From positions 124,001-188,000 of the forward strand of contig CAVXHK010000004.1 of NCBI GenBank assembly GCA_963761705.1: DNA of 64,000 nt, written 5' to 3'. The translations under genes and the position numbers were made by a program. Position 1 is the stretch's first letter; the number at the start of each line of letters is the position of its first letter. A model generated the notes under the pieces. The model saw only the letters and a list, made by a program, of their open reading frames with translations. It made no database searches and had not been told where the DNA came from. Positions 35,958 through 45,260 of this stretch are shown piece by piece. The stretch is from CAVVKW01 sp963761705 (GTDB taxonomy: Bacteria > Verrucomicrobiota > Verrucomicrobiia > Chthoniobacterales > JAATET01).

Positions 35958-35986
35958 ATACTAGCCAACTCGTTCCGGGTCGTAAA
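35958..35986 (-). promoter_or_regulatory. Candidate sigma-70 promoter of the secretin operon
   Basis: On the minus strand TTTACG (35981-35986) and TAGTAT (35958-35963) are separated by 17 bases, about 50 bases before the first start codon of the operon. Each box has two mismatches to consensus, so this is a plausible but unproven promoter. Confidence 0.35.
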
Positions 35987-36021
35987 CTGGTTTGTTAAAA
36001 ACTATTTGCTTAGTGGGGAAA

Positions 36022-36973
36022 TCAGACCTTATCGCGGAAGAACTCGATCGTATGGGTGATGCCGGTTTCGAAGTCGACTTTCGGTTCCCAGCCAAGAATG
36101 CGCTTGGCGAGGCCGATGTTTGGCTGACGCACCTTTGGGTCGTCGACGGGGAGAGGTTTGAAATCCATTTTCGAGTCGGTGCCCGTGATGCGGATGATCT
36201 CTTCCGCGAATTGCTTGATGGTCATTTCCCCGGGGTTTCCGATGTTCACTGGCTCGTGGTAGTTGCTCATCATGAGGCGGTAAATGCCGTCGATGAGGTC
36301 GGAAACGAAGCAGAAGCTGCGGGTCTGGGAGCCGTCGCCGAAGATGGAAAGCGGCTCGCCACGAAGGGCCTGGCCGATGAACGCGGGGACGACTCGCCCG
36401 TCGCGGAGGCGCATGCGGGGACCGTAGGTGTTGAAGATGCGAATGATCTTCGTGTCCATCTTGTGAAAGCGGTGGTAGGCCATGGTCATGGCTTCGGCGA
36501 AGCGCTTGGCCTCGTCGTAAACGCCGCGCGGGCCGATCGGGTTCACGTTGCCCCAGTAGTCTTCGGTCTGCGGGTGGACGAGGGGATCGCCGTAGCACTC
36601 CGAGGTCGAGGCGAGGAAAAATGACGCGCCTTTGTCCTTGGCGAGGCCGAGGGCGTTGTGGGTGCCGAGCGAGCCGACTTTGAGCGTGGGGATGGGGAGC
36701 TTCGAGGTAATCGATCGGACTGGCCGGACTGGCGAAATGCCAGACGTAGTCGACCGATCCCGGGACGAAGATGTAGTCCGCAACGTTGTGGTCGATGAAT
36801 TTGAAATCCTTGTTGCCAGCGAGGTGCCCGATGTTGTCGGTGTTGCCCGTGATGAGGTTGTCGATGGCGATGACCTTATGGCCTTCGGCCAGCAGGCGAT
36901 CACTGAGATGGGAACCGAGGAATCCGGCTCCGCCGGTGACAACGCTGATTTTTTTCGCGGAAGCTTCTGACAT
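36022..36973 (-). CDS. UDP-glucuronate decarboxylase, one frameshift
   Basis: Extended short-chain dehydrogenase converting UDP-glucuronate to UDP-xylose for surface glycans. Residues 1-91 (from ATG 36973, MSEASAKKISVVTGGAGFLG) are in one frame. At about 36700 an extra base shifts the frame, and the rest continues as LPIPTLKVGSLGTHNALGLA. After correction all motifs are present: GGAGFLGSH, FLASTSECYGD, YDEAKRFAEAM (catalytic Tyr/Lys), NTYGPRM, GSQTRSFCFVSDLIDGIYRL. The corrected length (~316) is normal. The observed bases CTCGAAGCTCCC would read CTCGAGCTCCC without the insertion. Both fragments are well conserved, so either a sequencing indel or a very young mutation is likely. Confidence 0.85.
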
Positions 36974-37127
36974 GCAGCGCTGGGAGATAAGCGGCAGCGT
37001 GGACGTTGGCGAGCAGAAAGAAGGTGAGCCGGCGCTGCTTCGATGGGCGGGACGCCTTGGCTCCATCGGTTTCGGGGTGGGATCGAGTTGGTCGAGTCAA
37101 AGCTCGTGATCTGCGGCGGAGGACGGG

Positions 37128-38053
37128 TCAGAGCAGCTCCGGGCGGTGGGTGGGAATGATGTCCACGGCGACTCGCGGCGCGAAATGGCGAAACTCTCCC
37201 GCCAGGTGGGCGCGAAGTCGGTCGATCTCGCAGGTGACTGGGGGCGTTGCGATCTCCTCGAAGCGGATGGTGATCAGCACGTAGATGGAACGCCCAATTT
37301 GAACCACCCGGACGCGCGAGTCAGCGGGGTCCCAAGGTTGGATCGCTTCTTTGCAAACCGGGATGATGCGTGCCGTGAGCTTGGTGTCGGCAGCGGCAAA
37401 GACGAGTTGTCCGATACCCAGTCCGATCGTGCGGATCGGAACGGGCAGGAGGAACAGCACGAGGACAGCCGTGAGCGCCGGATCGACGTAGGGAACGAGG
37501 TGGGCGTGAGCCGTGCCGCGAAGCAGGACGCCGCCCGCGAACGCGGTGCCAACGAGTCCGCTGAGGATGCCGTCGAAGACCCAGGTCCGTGCGTCGACGG
37601 CGAGGAGGCTCGAGCCGGTTAGCTTGCGCGCCGCTGGTGCCAAGCGAGGGTGAGGCAGCCGACGGTGCAGATGGCACTGTAGATGATCGCGACGCCGAAA
37701 ACGGGTTGTCGTCCTTGATCAAAGAGCGCGACGACGCTGCTGCCGAGCGCGAACAAGCACAGAACGAGGATGAGGAGGCCTTTGATTGCGTTGAGGAGAG
37801 GTTCGTAGCTGGCGTAGCCGAAAGGATGGGTTTCGTCGTCGGGGAGGGCAACGATGCGGCTGACCTTGAGAGCGAGGACAGCGATGACGCCAGCGATGAC
37901 GGAATAGTAGCCATCCAGAAGGATTGCGTCCGAGTGAGTGACCGCGGCGAATCCGACGCCCAGCAGACCAAAAACGCCGTAGCCGAGGATCGAGCGGCGA
38001 AGGGCCGCAGACTCGATGATGGACGAGTCGGTGTTTGCTGTCGTTTCGGTCAT
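37128..38053 (-). CDS. Cation diffusion facilitator transporter, one frameshift
   Basis: A CDF-family divalent-metal/proton antiporter split by a single frame change at 37622-37631. The first part (from ATG 38053) has membrane helices and the metal-site segment THSDAILLDGYYSVIAG, plus DDETHPFGYASYEPLLNAIK. It ends LTLAWHQRRAS. The second part continues in another frame with RKLTGSSLLAVDARTWVFDG, more helices and a cytoplasmic C-terminal domain (RVVQIGRSIYVLITIRFEE). Together they give a normal ~308-residue CDF. One missing base in GGCGCGCAAGC explains the break. It is the second of three adjacent genes with single-base breaks. Metal specificity is uncertain. Confidence 0.8.
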
Positions 38054-38126
38054 CTCGATGATCGTGCCCCCCGAGTGGGAGACGTGCGGCGAGCGGTTTG
38101 CGTTTAAATACGCGCGGCGGGCCGGG

Positions 38127-38585
38127 TTACGGTTCGTCAGCTTTCACGGTGACCGGTCGGCTCTCGATGCCGGCGTAGACGACGAGAATTGTCGCCGGCG
38201 TGGTGCCGACGTTGGCTCCGTAGTGCAGCTTGTCGACCAGCTCGATGAGGGCGTCCCCGGCTTTCAGGAGCAAAGTCTGGCCGTCGATGGTGTTGACTTG
38301 GAGTTCTCCCGTGAGAAGGACCCCGGCGTTGATGGAGGGGTGTTTGTGCATTGGCAGGCGCGCGCCGGGCTGGATGGTGATGCGGAGAACGGTGACCTCC
38401 GGCTGTCCCTCGGGGTAGGCGGGGAGGAGGTTGCCATCCCAGCTCGTTGTGGATTTGACGAGCGTCTCGACGGCGATGGCGGTTGGCGCGTCGGCTTTGG
38501 CGCTGCCGGACAATGCGGCGAAGATGCCCACGGCGAGGACGCCGAGTAGGGAAACTTGAGATCGAGAGGGCTGAAAAGTTGTCAT
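38127..38585 (-). CDS. Exported cupin-domain protein
   Basis: 152 residues with a signal peptide (VSLLGVLAVGIFAALSGSAK then ADA). A single cupin follows: RITIQPGARLPMHKHPSINA supplies the HxH metal-binding pair, LLTGELQVNTIDGQTLLLKA the barrel, and ALIELVDKLHYGANVGTTPA the distal His. The usual Glu of motif 1 is absent (HKHPSIN). Small exported cupins bind a metal and are of mostly unknown function. The gene lies 73 bases upstream of the CDF transporter gene on the same strand, so a link to metal handling is possible but unproven. Confidence 0.8.
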   Translation of the reverse strand: MTTFQPSRSQVSLLGVLAVGIFAALSGSAKADAPTAIAVETLVKSTTSWDGNLLPAYPEGQPEVTVLRITIQPGARLPMHKHPSINAGVLLTGELQVNTIDGQTLLLKAGDALIELVDKLHYGANVGTTPATILVVYAGIESRPVTVKADEP

Positions 38586-38971
38586 GGGAGCGAGCGATCA
38601 GGTGATGGCAAATTTTTTGGAGGTTCTGGTGGAGCTCGCTGGGCGAGATCGTCAATGCCTAGCCGGAAATCCCGCATTAGGCGAGGGGGCATGGTGTGAT
38701 GGTGTTCGAGGCTACGGGGAATCCTGTCGGTGGTGGAGCCGGACGCCACCCTCGGCCCCAAGCGAAACGATCGCCGCGCCCGCGAACGAAAGCCTAATCG
38801 CGGCCCAGCGGTTCGGCGGAACGCGTTCGCCTGAAAAGAATCCGAGCGACCCGAGGACGAAGCCAGTCTGTACGTCGCCGCGCCGAGGGAGTCGACGTGC
38901 TCCGAGCGCGAGCGATCCAGGTCAAACCCGTCACGGCGGGCAGGATGCGCGCGCTCCCCGGTCCCGGGGAT
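38586..38971. other. Intergenic region between cupin and sugar transferase genes
   Basis: About 385 bases. The open frame here is Arg/Ser/Pro-rich and looks like a shadow rather than a gene. No RNA gene or strong hairpin was noticed. Confidence 0.4.
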
Positions 38972-40364
38972 CTACTTCGCGCCGAAGCCGAAGAGGACGA
39001 CGGGACCGGTGCGAAGGAGGATCCAGAGGTCGAGGCCGAGCGACCAGTTGTCGATGTACTCGAGATCCATCTTGACCCATTCGTCGAATTTCGTGACCTC
39101 GTTGCGTCCGCGGATCTGCCAGATGCAGGTTAGGCCGGGCTTCATGCTGAGGCGGCGGCGGTGCGCGGCCGATTCGAATTGCTCGACTTCGTAGACCGGG
39201 AGCGGTCGCGGGCCGACGAGCGACATGTGGCCGAGGAAGACGTTGATGAGCTGGGGGAGTTCGTCGATGGATGTCTTGCGGATGAAGCGGCCGAAGGCGG
39301 TCACGCGCGGATCATCCTCGATTTTGAAGACGGGACCGCTCATGAGATTGAACGCTTCGAGCCTCGGCGCGGCGCATCTCGGCGTCGGTCCGCATGGAGC
39401 GGAATTTGTACATCGTGAAGGGGCGCCCGTAACGCCCGGCGCGGAGCTGGCGGAAGACGGCGGGGCCGGGCGAGGTCAGCTTGATGACCGCAGCGACGAG
39501 CAGCAGGAACGGAAGGAGGAAGAGGAGACCGAGGCCAGCGAGGGTGCGGTCGAAAACGGTTTTAACGATGAGGGCGTAGGAGATGTCGGGCGTGGTGCGG
39601 AAGACGAGCATCGGGCGGCTGGCGAGCACCTCGTAGGTCGGACGGGCGATGGACGTCCGGATGAAGTCGGCGCAGAGCCAGGCCTCCACGCCTTCGACTT
39701 CGCAGGCGGCGATGGCGCGTTGGACGGCCTGGAGTTCCAGGTGATTGAAAGCGAGGACGACGCGGCCGACGGAGTGCGTGTGCAGGGCGGTGACGAGGGC
39801 CTTGGTGTCGTTGGCCTCGAGGTCGATGCGCTCGAGGATGTCGATCTCCTGGCGCTGGCTGGCTGTGAAAGCAGCTTCGAGTTCGGCCATTTTCGCGGGT
39901 TCGCCGGCGATGAGAATGCGCTCGGCAACGGCTCCGTGGGCCAGTCGGCGTTTGTAGACGAGCGTGAAAATTTGTTCCTTCGTGATCAGCAGGGCAGCCG
40001 AAACGACGGCGAAGAGGATCGCGACGGAGCGGCTGGGAAATTCCAGCTTGAAGAGGAACCCGCTGACGGCGACGAGGACGAAGAGCCACACCCCGGCCCG
40101 GGCGATCTGGGAGAGAGATCGCCAGACGGACTTTTCGAGCGGGTAGTAGTAAAAACCTTGGAGTTCCAGCAGGAAGGGGCCGAACGGGATGATGACCGCC
40201 AAAGCCCAGAAAAAATAAGCGAATTCTGGAATCTCCGGCGAGACGTCGAGGCTGACAAGACCGTAAAAACGCAGTTGGTGGCTGACCCAAAAAGCGAGGC
40301 CGAGCAGGACGGCGTCGACCAGTTCGTTGAGTTGAAGGTTGATTTCCCGTTTTCGCGCTAGCAT
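38972..40364 (-). CDS. Polyprenyl sugar-phosphate transferase (WcaJ/WbaP-like), one frameshift
   Basis: Transfers a sugar-1-phosphate to undecaprenyl phosphate, the first membrane step of exopolysaccharide or O-antigen synthesis. ATG 40364 begins MLARKREINLQLNELVDAVL. There are four to five membrane helices, a CoA-binding-like nucleotide fold (VAERILIAGEPAKMAELEAA), then the bacterial sugar transferase domain: TVFDRTLAGLGLLFLLPFLL, SPGPAVFRQLRAGRYGRPF, YKFRSMRTDAEMRRAE. At 39361-39364 the frame changes, and the second part continues GPVFKIEDDPRVTAFGRFI, KTSIDELPQLINVFLGHMSL, VGPRPLPVYE. Corrected length (~464) is normal. One extra G in GCCGAGGCTCG accounts for the break. Confidence 0.85.
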
Positions 40365-40415
40365 ACAAGTCCGCCGGTCGCGGCAAGGCGACGACACTTC
40401 ATTTTACCACACAAC

Positions 40416-41108
40416 ATGCGTCAAAGAAAAAGACCGCTGCGGCTCGACCGGGCGAACGTGGTGGGAGTTATTCAATCGAGGGCGGGGTTCGTGGCGGCGC
40501 GGCGCTTGGCCGAATGCGGGTTGGACGCGGTGGAGCTGCGGTTGGATCTCTTTGATTCGCAGCCGCGGATCGAGACGCTCATGGCGCTGCCGGTGCCGAT
40601 CGTCGCGACGGTCCGGGCGGAGAGCGAGGGTGGGGCCAGGGGGATCGATGACGCACGGCGGGTGGAGCTGTATCGCGGGATGCTGGGCGTGGCGAAGGCG
40701 GTTGATCTGGAACTGGCTTCGCTTCCGGCGATGGAGGCGGTCGCACGGGCGGCGAGGTCGGCGAAGGCGCGGGTGATCCTGTCGGTGCACGATTTCGGCG
40801 GGGCGCCGGGTCGGAAGGAGCTTCGTAAAATGGTCACGCGGGCGGTGGATGCGGGGGCGGACGTGTTCAAGGTGGCGTTCACACCAGGGCGCTTGTCGGA
40901 GCTGGCTCCGGTGTTGGAGTTGATGGAAGAAGCGCCGCTTCCGGTGGCGGCGATGGCGATGGGGCGCTTCGGAAAGGTATCGCGGCTGCTCTTCGCGGCG
41001 GGTGGGTCGGTCCTCAATTACGGCTGGATCGAGCGGTCGGTGGTGGCGGGGCAATGGTCGGCGGCGGAGCTGCGCGTGCGGATCGACGAATTGGGGCGGT
41101 TGGTTTAG
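40416..41108 (+). CDS. aroD: 3-dehydroquinate dehydratase, type I
   Basis: Dehydrates 3-dehydroquinate in the shikimate pathway by a Schiff base. The TIM-barrel motifs of the class I enzyme are present: DAVELRLDLFDSQPR, VATVRAESEGG, ILSVHDFGG with catalytic His-125, DVFKVAFTP with Schiff-base Lys-152, and MGRFGKVSRLLFAAGGSVLN near the C-terminus. Length (230) is normal. It is the first gene of a tight run aroD-DMT-trpD-methyltransferase-FAD oxidoreductase, the next start being 5 bases after its stop. It is divergent from the sugar transferase gene, with only 51 bases between, so the promoter region is compact. Class II enzymes are common in related bacteria, so a class I copy is worth noting. 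Confidence 0.92.
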   Translation: MRQRKRPLRLDRANVVGVIQSRAGFVAARRLAECGLDAVELRLDLFDSQPRIETLMALPVPIVATVRAESEGGARGIDDARRVELYRGMLGVAKAVDLELASLPAMEAVARAARSAKARVILSVHDFGGAPGRKELRKMVTRAVDAGADVFKVAFTPGRLSELAPVLELMEEAPLPVAAMAMGRFGKVSRLLFAAGGSVLNYGWIERSVVAGQWSAAELRVRIDELGRLV

Positions 41109-41112
41109 CGGG

Positions 41113-42003
41113 GTGGCGGACCGAGAGTGGCTTCTGGCGTTGCCGGCGGGATCGGCGGCGCTCTACGTGGTCGCGGCGTTTTTACTCAAGCGGGCGATCC
41201 GGAGCGGGGCGGGGCAGTCGCAGGTCAACCTGGCGGTGAACGTCTGCGCGGCGGTCATGTTTCTGCCGCTGGGTTTCTTCGCAACGGAGGTCGATTGGGG
41301 GCTGTGGTGGATGCCGCTCACGGCGGCGGTGACGTTTTTCTTCGGTCAGATTTTTACGTTCCAAGCGCTGCGGCACGGGGACGTGTCGGTGGCGACGCCG
41401 CTACTGGGAATGAAGGTGCTCTTCATTGCGGTGGTGAGTGCGGTCATTTTTCGCGAGGCGCTGGAGTTGCGTTGGTGGGTCGGGGCGGCGGCGAGTTCGT
41501 TGGGGGTGATCCTGGTGACGGGGGCGACGTGGCGGACGCTGGGGCCGCGGCTGTTTCGGGCGGACGCGGTGATGTCCCTTTCCGCGGCGGTGGCGTTCGC
41601 GCTGACGGACGTGTTCGTGCGGCAGTGGGCGGGGCAGTTCGGAGTGGCGGCGTTCATCCCGCTCATGTTTTCGGTGGTGGCGGGTCTCTCGCTGGCGGTG
41701 TTCGTGCCGCGGGTGGGGATGGGAATTTTTTCCGTTCCGGCGGCGGCCCGAGTCGTGCTGTTGGCCGGATCGGTTGTCCTGAGCGTGCAGGCGCTGGGGA
41801 TGGCGCTGGCGTTGAGCTTCTACGGGAACGCGACGGCGGTGAACATCGTGTATTCGTCGCGGTCGGTCTGGAGTGTCGTGCTCGCGTGGATGCTGGGGCG
41901 GTATTTCGCGATGCACGAGGCTGGCAGCGGGCCGGGCGTGATGCGGCGGCGGCTGGTGGGGTCGATCCTGCTGTTCGCGGCGGTGCTCTTGGTTTTACTC
42001 TGA
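41113..42003 (+). CDS. DMT-superfamily (EamA-like) transporter
   Basis: GTG 41113, 5 bases after the aroD stop, is chosen as start. The longer frame's first 37 residues are a shadow of aroD. The 296 residues contain ten hydrophobic helices in two EamA-like halves: LALPAGSAALYVVAAFLLKR and FGQIFTFQALRHGDVSVATP in the first, SLSAAVAFALTDVFVRQWAG and NATAVNIVYSSRSVWSVVLA in the second. Drug/metabolite transporters often export amino acids or nucleotides. The position between aroD and trpD suggests an aromatic compound or precursor as substrate, but that is only inference. Confidence 0.82.
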   Translation: MADREWLLALPAGSAALYVVAAFLLKRAIRSGAGQSQVNLAVNVCAAVMFLPLGFFATEVDWGLWWMPLTAAVTFFFGQIFTFQALRHGDVSVATPLLGMKVLFIAVVSAVIFREALELRWWVGAAASSLGVILVTGATWRTLGPRLFRADAVMSLSAAVAFALTDVFVRQWAGQFGVAAFIPLMFSVVAGLSLAVFVPRVGMGIFSVPAAARVVLLAGSVVLSVQALGMALALSFYGNATAVNIVYSSRSVWSVVLAWMLGRYFAMHEAGSGPGVMRRRLVGSILLFAAVLLVLL

Positions 42004-42008
42004 TCCGA

Positions 42009-43031
42009 ATGCAAGAATTGATCGAAAAGCTGCGCGGCAACGGGGAATTGAGCGGGCCGGAAGTGGCGGAAGTTTGCCGGGTGCTGATGGACGAGGCGGT
42101 GGGGGTCGATGATCGGGCGGGGCTGTTGGAGGCGCTGTCGGCGAAGGGGGAGACGGCGGGGGAGATCGCTTGGTTCGTGCGGACGCTGATTGGGCACGCG
42201 CGTCCCATCGAGATCGCGAGCGGGCGTCCGGTGATGGATATCTGCGGGACGGGCGGGGACAAGCAGGGACTTTTCAACGTGTCGACAGCGGCGATGTTTC
42301 TGGTCGCCGCGTGCGGGGTGACGGTGGTGAAGCACGGGAATCGGGGGATCACTTCGAAATGCGGTGGGGCGGACGTGTTGGAGGCGCTCGGCGTGAACAT
42401 CGAGGTGCCGCCGGAGCGGGCGGCGGCGGTGGCGGCGGATGCGGGGTGCGTGTTTCTCTTTGCGCCGATGTATCACCCGGCGTTCAAGGCGATCGGGCCG
42501 GTGCGGGCGGCGCTGGCGAAGCGGGGCGTGGCGACGATTTTCAATAAATTGGGACCGCTGCTCAATCCTGCGTCGCCGTCGCGGCAACTGGCGGGGGTCT
42601 TTGAGCCGGGGATGACGTCGGTTTACGCGGAAGTTTTTCGCGAGCTGGGCCGGGAGAAGGCGTGGGCGGTGCACGGTGAGACGCCCGCGGGCGGCCTGGA
42701 CGAGATGTCGACGCTGGGCGACAGCCGGGTGGTCGAGCTGGACGGGGAGCGGATCGAAACGCTCTCGGTGAGTGCGCAATCCTACGGAATCGAGGTGCCG
42801 GATTTAGACGATCTGCGGGGCGGTGGAGCGGCGGAGAACGCGGCGAAGCTGGAGGCGTTGGTGCGCGGGCGGCTGCCGGGATCGATCGAGGATCTGGTGG
42901 GTTGGAACGCGGCGGGGGCGTTGGTTGTTGCGGGCGTGGCGGCGGATCTTGGAGACGGGTTGGCACGGGCGCGGGAGTCGATCGCGAACGGCGAGGCGGC
43001 CGCGCGATTGGACGCGTTGAGGGCGGCGTGA
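42009..43031 (+). CDS. trpD: Anthranilate phosphoribosyltransferase
   Basis: Joins anthranilate to phosphoribosyl pyrophosphate, the second step of tryptophan synthesis. ATG 42009 starts MQELIEKLRGNGELSG, so the 294 residues upstream in the longer frame are a shadow of the transporter gene. Family motifs are PVMDICGTGGDKQGLFNVST (PRPP loop), VVKHGNRGITSKCGGADVLE, FLFAPMYHPAFKAIGPVR and FNKLGPLLNPASPSRQLAGV. Length (340) is normal. It is not with other trp genes here. Its stop overlaps the GTG start of the methyltransferase gene (GTGA), so the two are translationally coupled. Confidence 0.95.
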   Translation: MQELIEKLRGNGELSGPEVAEVCRVLMDEAVGVDDRAGLLEALSAKGETAGEIAWFVRTLIGHARPIEIASGRPVMDICGTGGDKQGLFNVSTAAMFLVAACGVTVVKHGNRGITSKCGGADVLEALGVNIEVPPERAAAVAADAGCVFLFAPMYHPAFKAIGPVRAALAKRGVATIFNKLGPLLNPASPSRQLAGVFEPGMTSVYAEVFRELGREKAWAVHGETPAGGLDEMSTLGDSRVVELDGERIETLSVSAQSYGIEVPDLDDLRGGGAAENAAKLEALVRGRLPGSIEDLVGWNAAGALVVAGVAADLGDGLARARESIANGEAAARLDALRAA

Positions 43032-43870
43032 GGGCCGACCGACCGAGCGCCACGTCGCTGGTGATCGCGGCGAGTTTTGTTCATCTGAATCGGTCGGGAA
43101 TCGCGGGCGCGTTGGTTCCGGTGGAGTCGGTGCGGGTCGGGGAGTGGGTGCTCGGGCACCATTCGGCGCTGAGTCGGCTGGTGCTGCGGGCGTTGGATTT
43201 CGCCGGGTTTCGGGCGGCGATCCGCGGGCTCGAGCGGTGTTCGGTCCCGGGGATGACCGAGCATTACGCCGAGCGGAAAAGAGGGCTGGAGCAGATCGTG
43301 CGGGGGTGGACTCCGGGTGGGCGATTGGTGGTGCTGGGGGCGGGGTTTGACACGCTGGGCTTGCGAGTGGCGGCCGAGGATCCGGGGCGGACGGTGATCG
43401 AGGTCGATCACCCGGCGACGCAGGCCTGGAAACGGCGGGCGGTCGAGGCGGGAGGATTCGCGACGAAGCGGTTGTCGTTCTGGGCGCGGGATCTGTCGAA
43501 GGAGACGGATTTTGGTGAGGCGGCTTCGACGATTTGGATCGCGGAAGGACTCCTCATGTATTTCGACGAGCGGCGGGTGGGAGAGATTCTCGATGCCGTG
43601 CGGTCGGCTTCGACGCCGGGAAGTCGGATCGCGTTCACGTTTTTGGAACCGGACGTGGACGGGAGGGTGGGTTTTCGCAGGCCGAGCCGGGCATTGGATT
43701 TATGGCTGGCTCGGAGACGGGAATCGTTCACGTGGGGGATCCGGAGGTCGGAGGTGGCGGCTTTTCTGCAGCGGTGGGGTTTTCGATCCGTGGACGTCGC
43801 GGCGGAGATTACCCGGGGGATGGATCGATTGAGGGTTGGCGAATACCTCGCGGTCGGCGAGGTGATTTGA
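43028..43870 (+). CDS. SAM-dependent methyltransferase, TIGR00027/LCM-like
   Basis: 280 residues from GTG 43028, which overlaps the trpD stop. Class I methyltransferase blocks of the TIGR00027/leucine-carboxyl-methyltransferase-like family: GGRLVVLGAGFDTLGLRVA (SAM loop), VIEVDHPATQAWKRRAVE, ARDLSKETDFGEAA and TIWIAEGLLMYFDERRVGE. The N-terminal SLVIAASFVHLNRSGIAG is also typical. These enzymes O-methylate small molecules or carboxylates, and many lie in secondary-metabolite loci. The start given by the longer frame lies inside trpD and is rejected. Substrate is unknown. Confidence 0.85.
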   Translation: MRADRPSATSLVIAASFVHLNRSGIAGALVPVESVRVGEWVLGHHSALSRLVLRALDFAGFRAAIRGLERCSVPGMTEHYAERKRGLEQIVRGWTPGGRLVVLGAGFDTLGLRVAAEDPGRTVIEVDHPATQAWKRRAVEAGGFATKRLSFWARDLSKETDFGEAASTIWIAEGLLMYFDERRVGEILDAVRSASTPGSRIAFTFLEPDVDGRVGFRRPSRALDLWLARRRESFTWGIRRSEVAAFLQRWGFRSVDVAAEITRGMDRLRVGEYLAVGEVI

Positions 43871-43871
43871 A

Positions 43872-45260
43872 ATGACATTACGGGAATCGAATTGGGTGAA
43901 CGACGTGCATTCGGGCCTCAACCCGACGCGGGTGGCGGAGGTCGTCGCGCCGCGGAGTGTCGAGGAGTTGGTGGAATGCGCCGGGCGCGTCACGGCGGTT
44001 TCGGGCGGGCGGCACGCGATGGGTGGGCAGCAATTTCTTTCTGACGGGCGGCTGCTGGATTTGCGGGGACTGGACCGCGTGTTGGATTTCGACCGGACGA
44101 CGGGACGGCTTCGGGTGGCGGCGGGGATCGAGTGGCCGGCCCTCATCGCGCACTACCTGAAGGCGCAAGGGGACGGCGAGTCCGCGTGGGGGATCGCGCA
44201 GAAGCAGACGGGCGCGGATACTTTCACGGTCGGTGGGAGCTTGTCTGCGAACGCCCACGGTCGGGGGTTGGCGATGCGGCCGATCATTCAGGATGTCGAA
44301 GAGTTCCGGTTGCTGCGGGCGGACGGGACGGTCGCGCGGTGCTCGCGGGGGGAGAACGCCGAGCTGTTTGGGCTGGTGATTGGGGGCTACGGATTGTTCG
44401 GGGCGATCGTGGACGTGACGCTGCGGCTGGTGCCGAGGCAGCGGGTGGAGCGGGTGGTGGAGGTCGTCGGCGTGGAGGGGTTGGACGAGCGATTCCGGGA
44501 GCGGATCGCCGCGGGTTTTCTCTACGGGGATTTTCAATTTTCGATCGACGAGCGATCGGATTTGTTCCTGCAGCGGGGCGTTTTTTCCTACTATCGACCC
44601 ACGGACCGGGAGGCGGGGGACGTGCCGCCGCGCCACCTGGCGGAGGAAGGTTGGCTGCAGCTCCTCCACCTCGCCTACACGGATCGGGCGCGGGTTTTTG
44701 ACGAGTACGCAGCCTATTACCGCTCGACGAACGGGCAGGTTTACTGGTCGGACACGCATCAGCTCAGTCCGTATCTCCCGGATTACGCGCGGCGGATCGC
44801 GGAGCTGCGGCCGACGGCGGGCGCGTCGAGTCTCGTGATCACCGAACTCTACGTGCCGGGCGCGGCGCTGCATTTGTTGCTTCAGAGTGCCGCGGTGGAG
44901 TTGCGGAGACGGGGCGTGATCGTGATCTACGGGACGGTGCGGCGGATCGAGCGCGACGGGGAGAGTTGGCTCGCGTGGGCGCGGGAGTCGTTCTCCTGCG
45001 TGATCTTCAATCTGCTGGTCGAGCACACGCCGGAAGGTCGCGAGCGGGCGGCGGGAGCCTTTCGTGCGCTCATCGACCTGGCCGCGGATCTGGGGGGGAG
45101 TTTTTATCTGACGTATCATCGCCACGCGAGCGCGGCTCAGCTTCGACGCTGTTATCCGCGGGTTGATGAGTTTTTTGCCCGCAAGCTCGAGGAGGATCCG
45201 GCGGAGGTGTGGCGGAGCGATTGGTATCGGCACACGCGCGATCTGCTGGCGGGGACATGA
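43872..45260 (+). CDS. FAD-linked oxidoreductase (PCMH/VAO type)
   Basis: 462 residues. The N-terminal half is a PCMH-type FAD domain: VTAVSGGRHAMGGQQFLSDG, LRVAAGIEWPALIAHYL, TGADTFTVGGSLSANAHGRG and EEFRLLRADGTVARCSRGEN, with GLVIGGYGLFGAIVDVTLRL. The C-terminal half binds substrate and is distantly like D-lactate or sugar-lactone oxidases. No second covalent-FAD Cys motif is evident. It starts 1 base after the methyltransferase stop, and its own stop overlaps the ATG of the decayed membrane gene. With the methyltransferase next door, small-molecule tailoring is plausible. The long frame on the opposite strand (43878-45233) is a mirror artefact of GC-rich coding. Confidence 0.82.
   Translation: MTLRESNWVNDVHSGLNPTRVAEVVAPRSVEELVECAGRVTAVSGGRHAMGGQQFLSDGRLLDLRGLDRVLDFDRTTGRLRVAAGIEWPALIAHYLKAQGDGESAWGIAQKQTGADTFTVGGSLSANAHGRGLAMRPIIQDVEEFRLLRADGTVARCSRGENAELFGLVIGGYGLFGAIVDVTLRLVPRQRVERVVEVVGVEGLDERFRERIAAGFLYGDFQFSIDERSDLFLQRGVFSYYRPTDREAGDVPPRHLAEEGWLQLLHLAYTDRARVFDEYAAYYRSTNGQVYWSDTHQLSPYLPDYARRIAELRPTAGASSLVITELYVPGAALHLLLQSAAVELRRRGVIVIYGTVRRIERDGESWLAWARESFSCVIFNLLVEHTPEGRERAAGAFRALIDLAADLGGSFYLTYHRHASAAQLRRCYPRVDEFFARKLEEDPAEVWRSDWYRHTRDLLAGT

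Noticed and set aside
36690..36710. Programmed frameshifting in the decarboxylase gene
   Set aside because: No slippery heptamer or downstream structure at the site; the simple one-base insertion explains it better.
43878..45233. 451-residue open frame on the minus strand
   Set aside because: Arg/Pro/His-rich mirror of the FAD oxidoreductase gene on the plus strand, a usual artefact of GC-rich coding; no domain and no start context.
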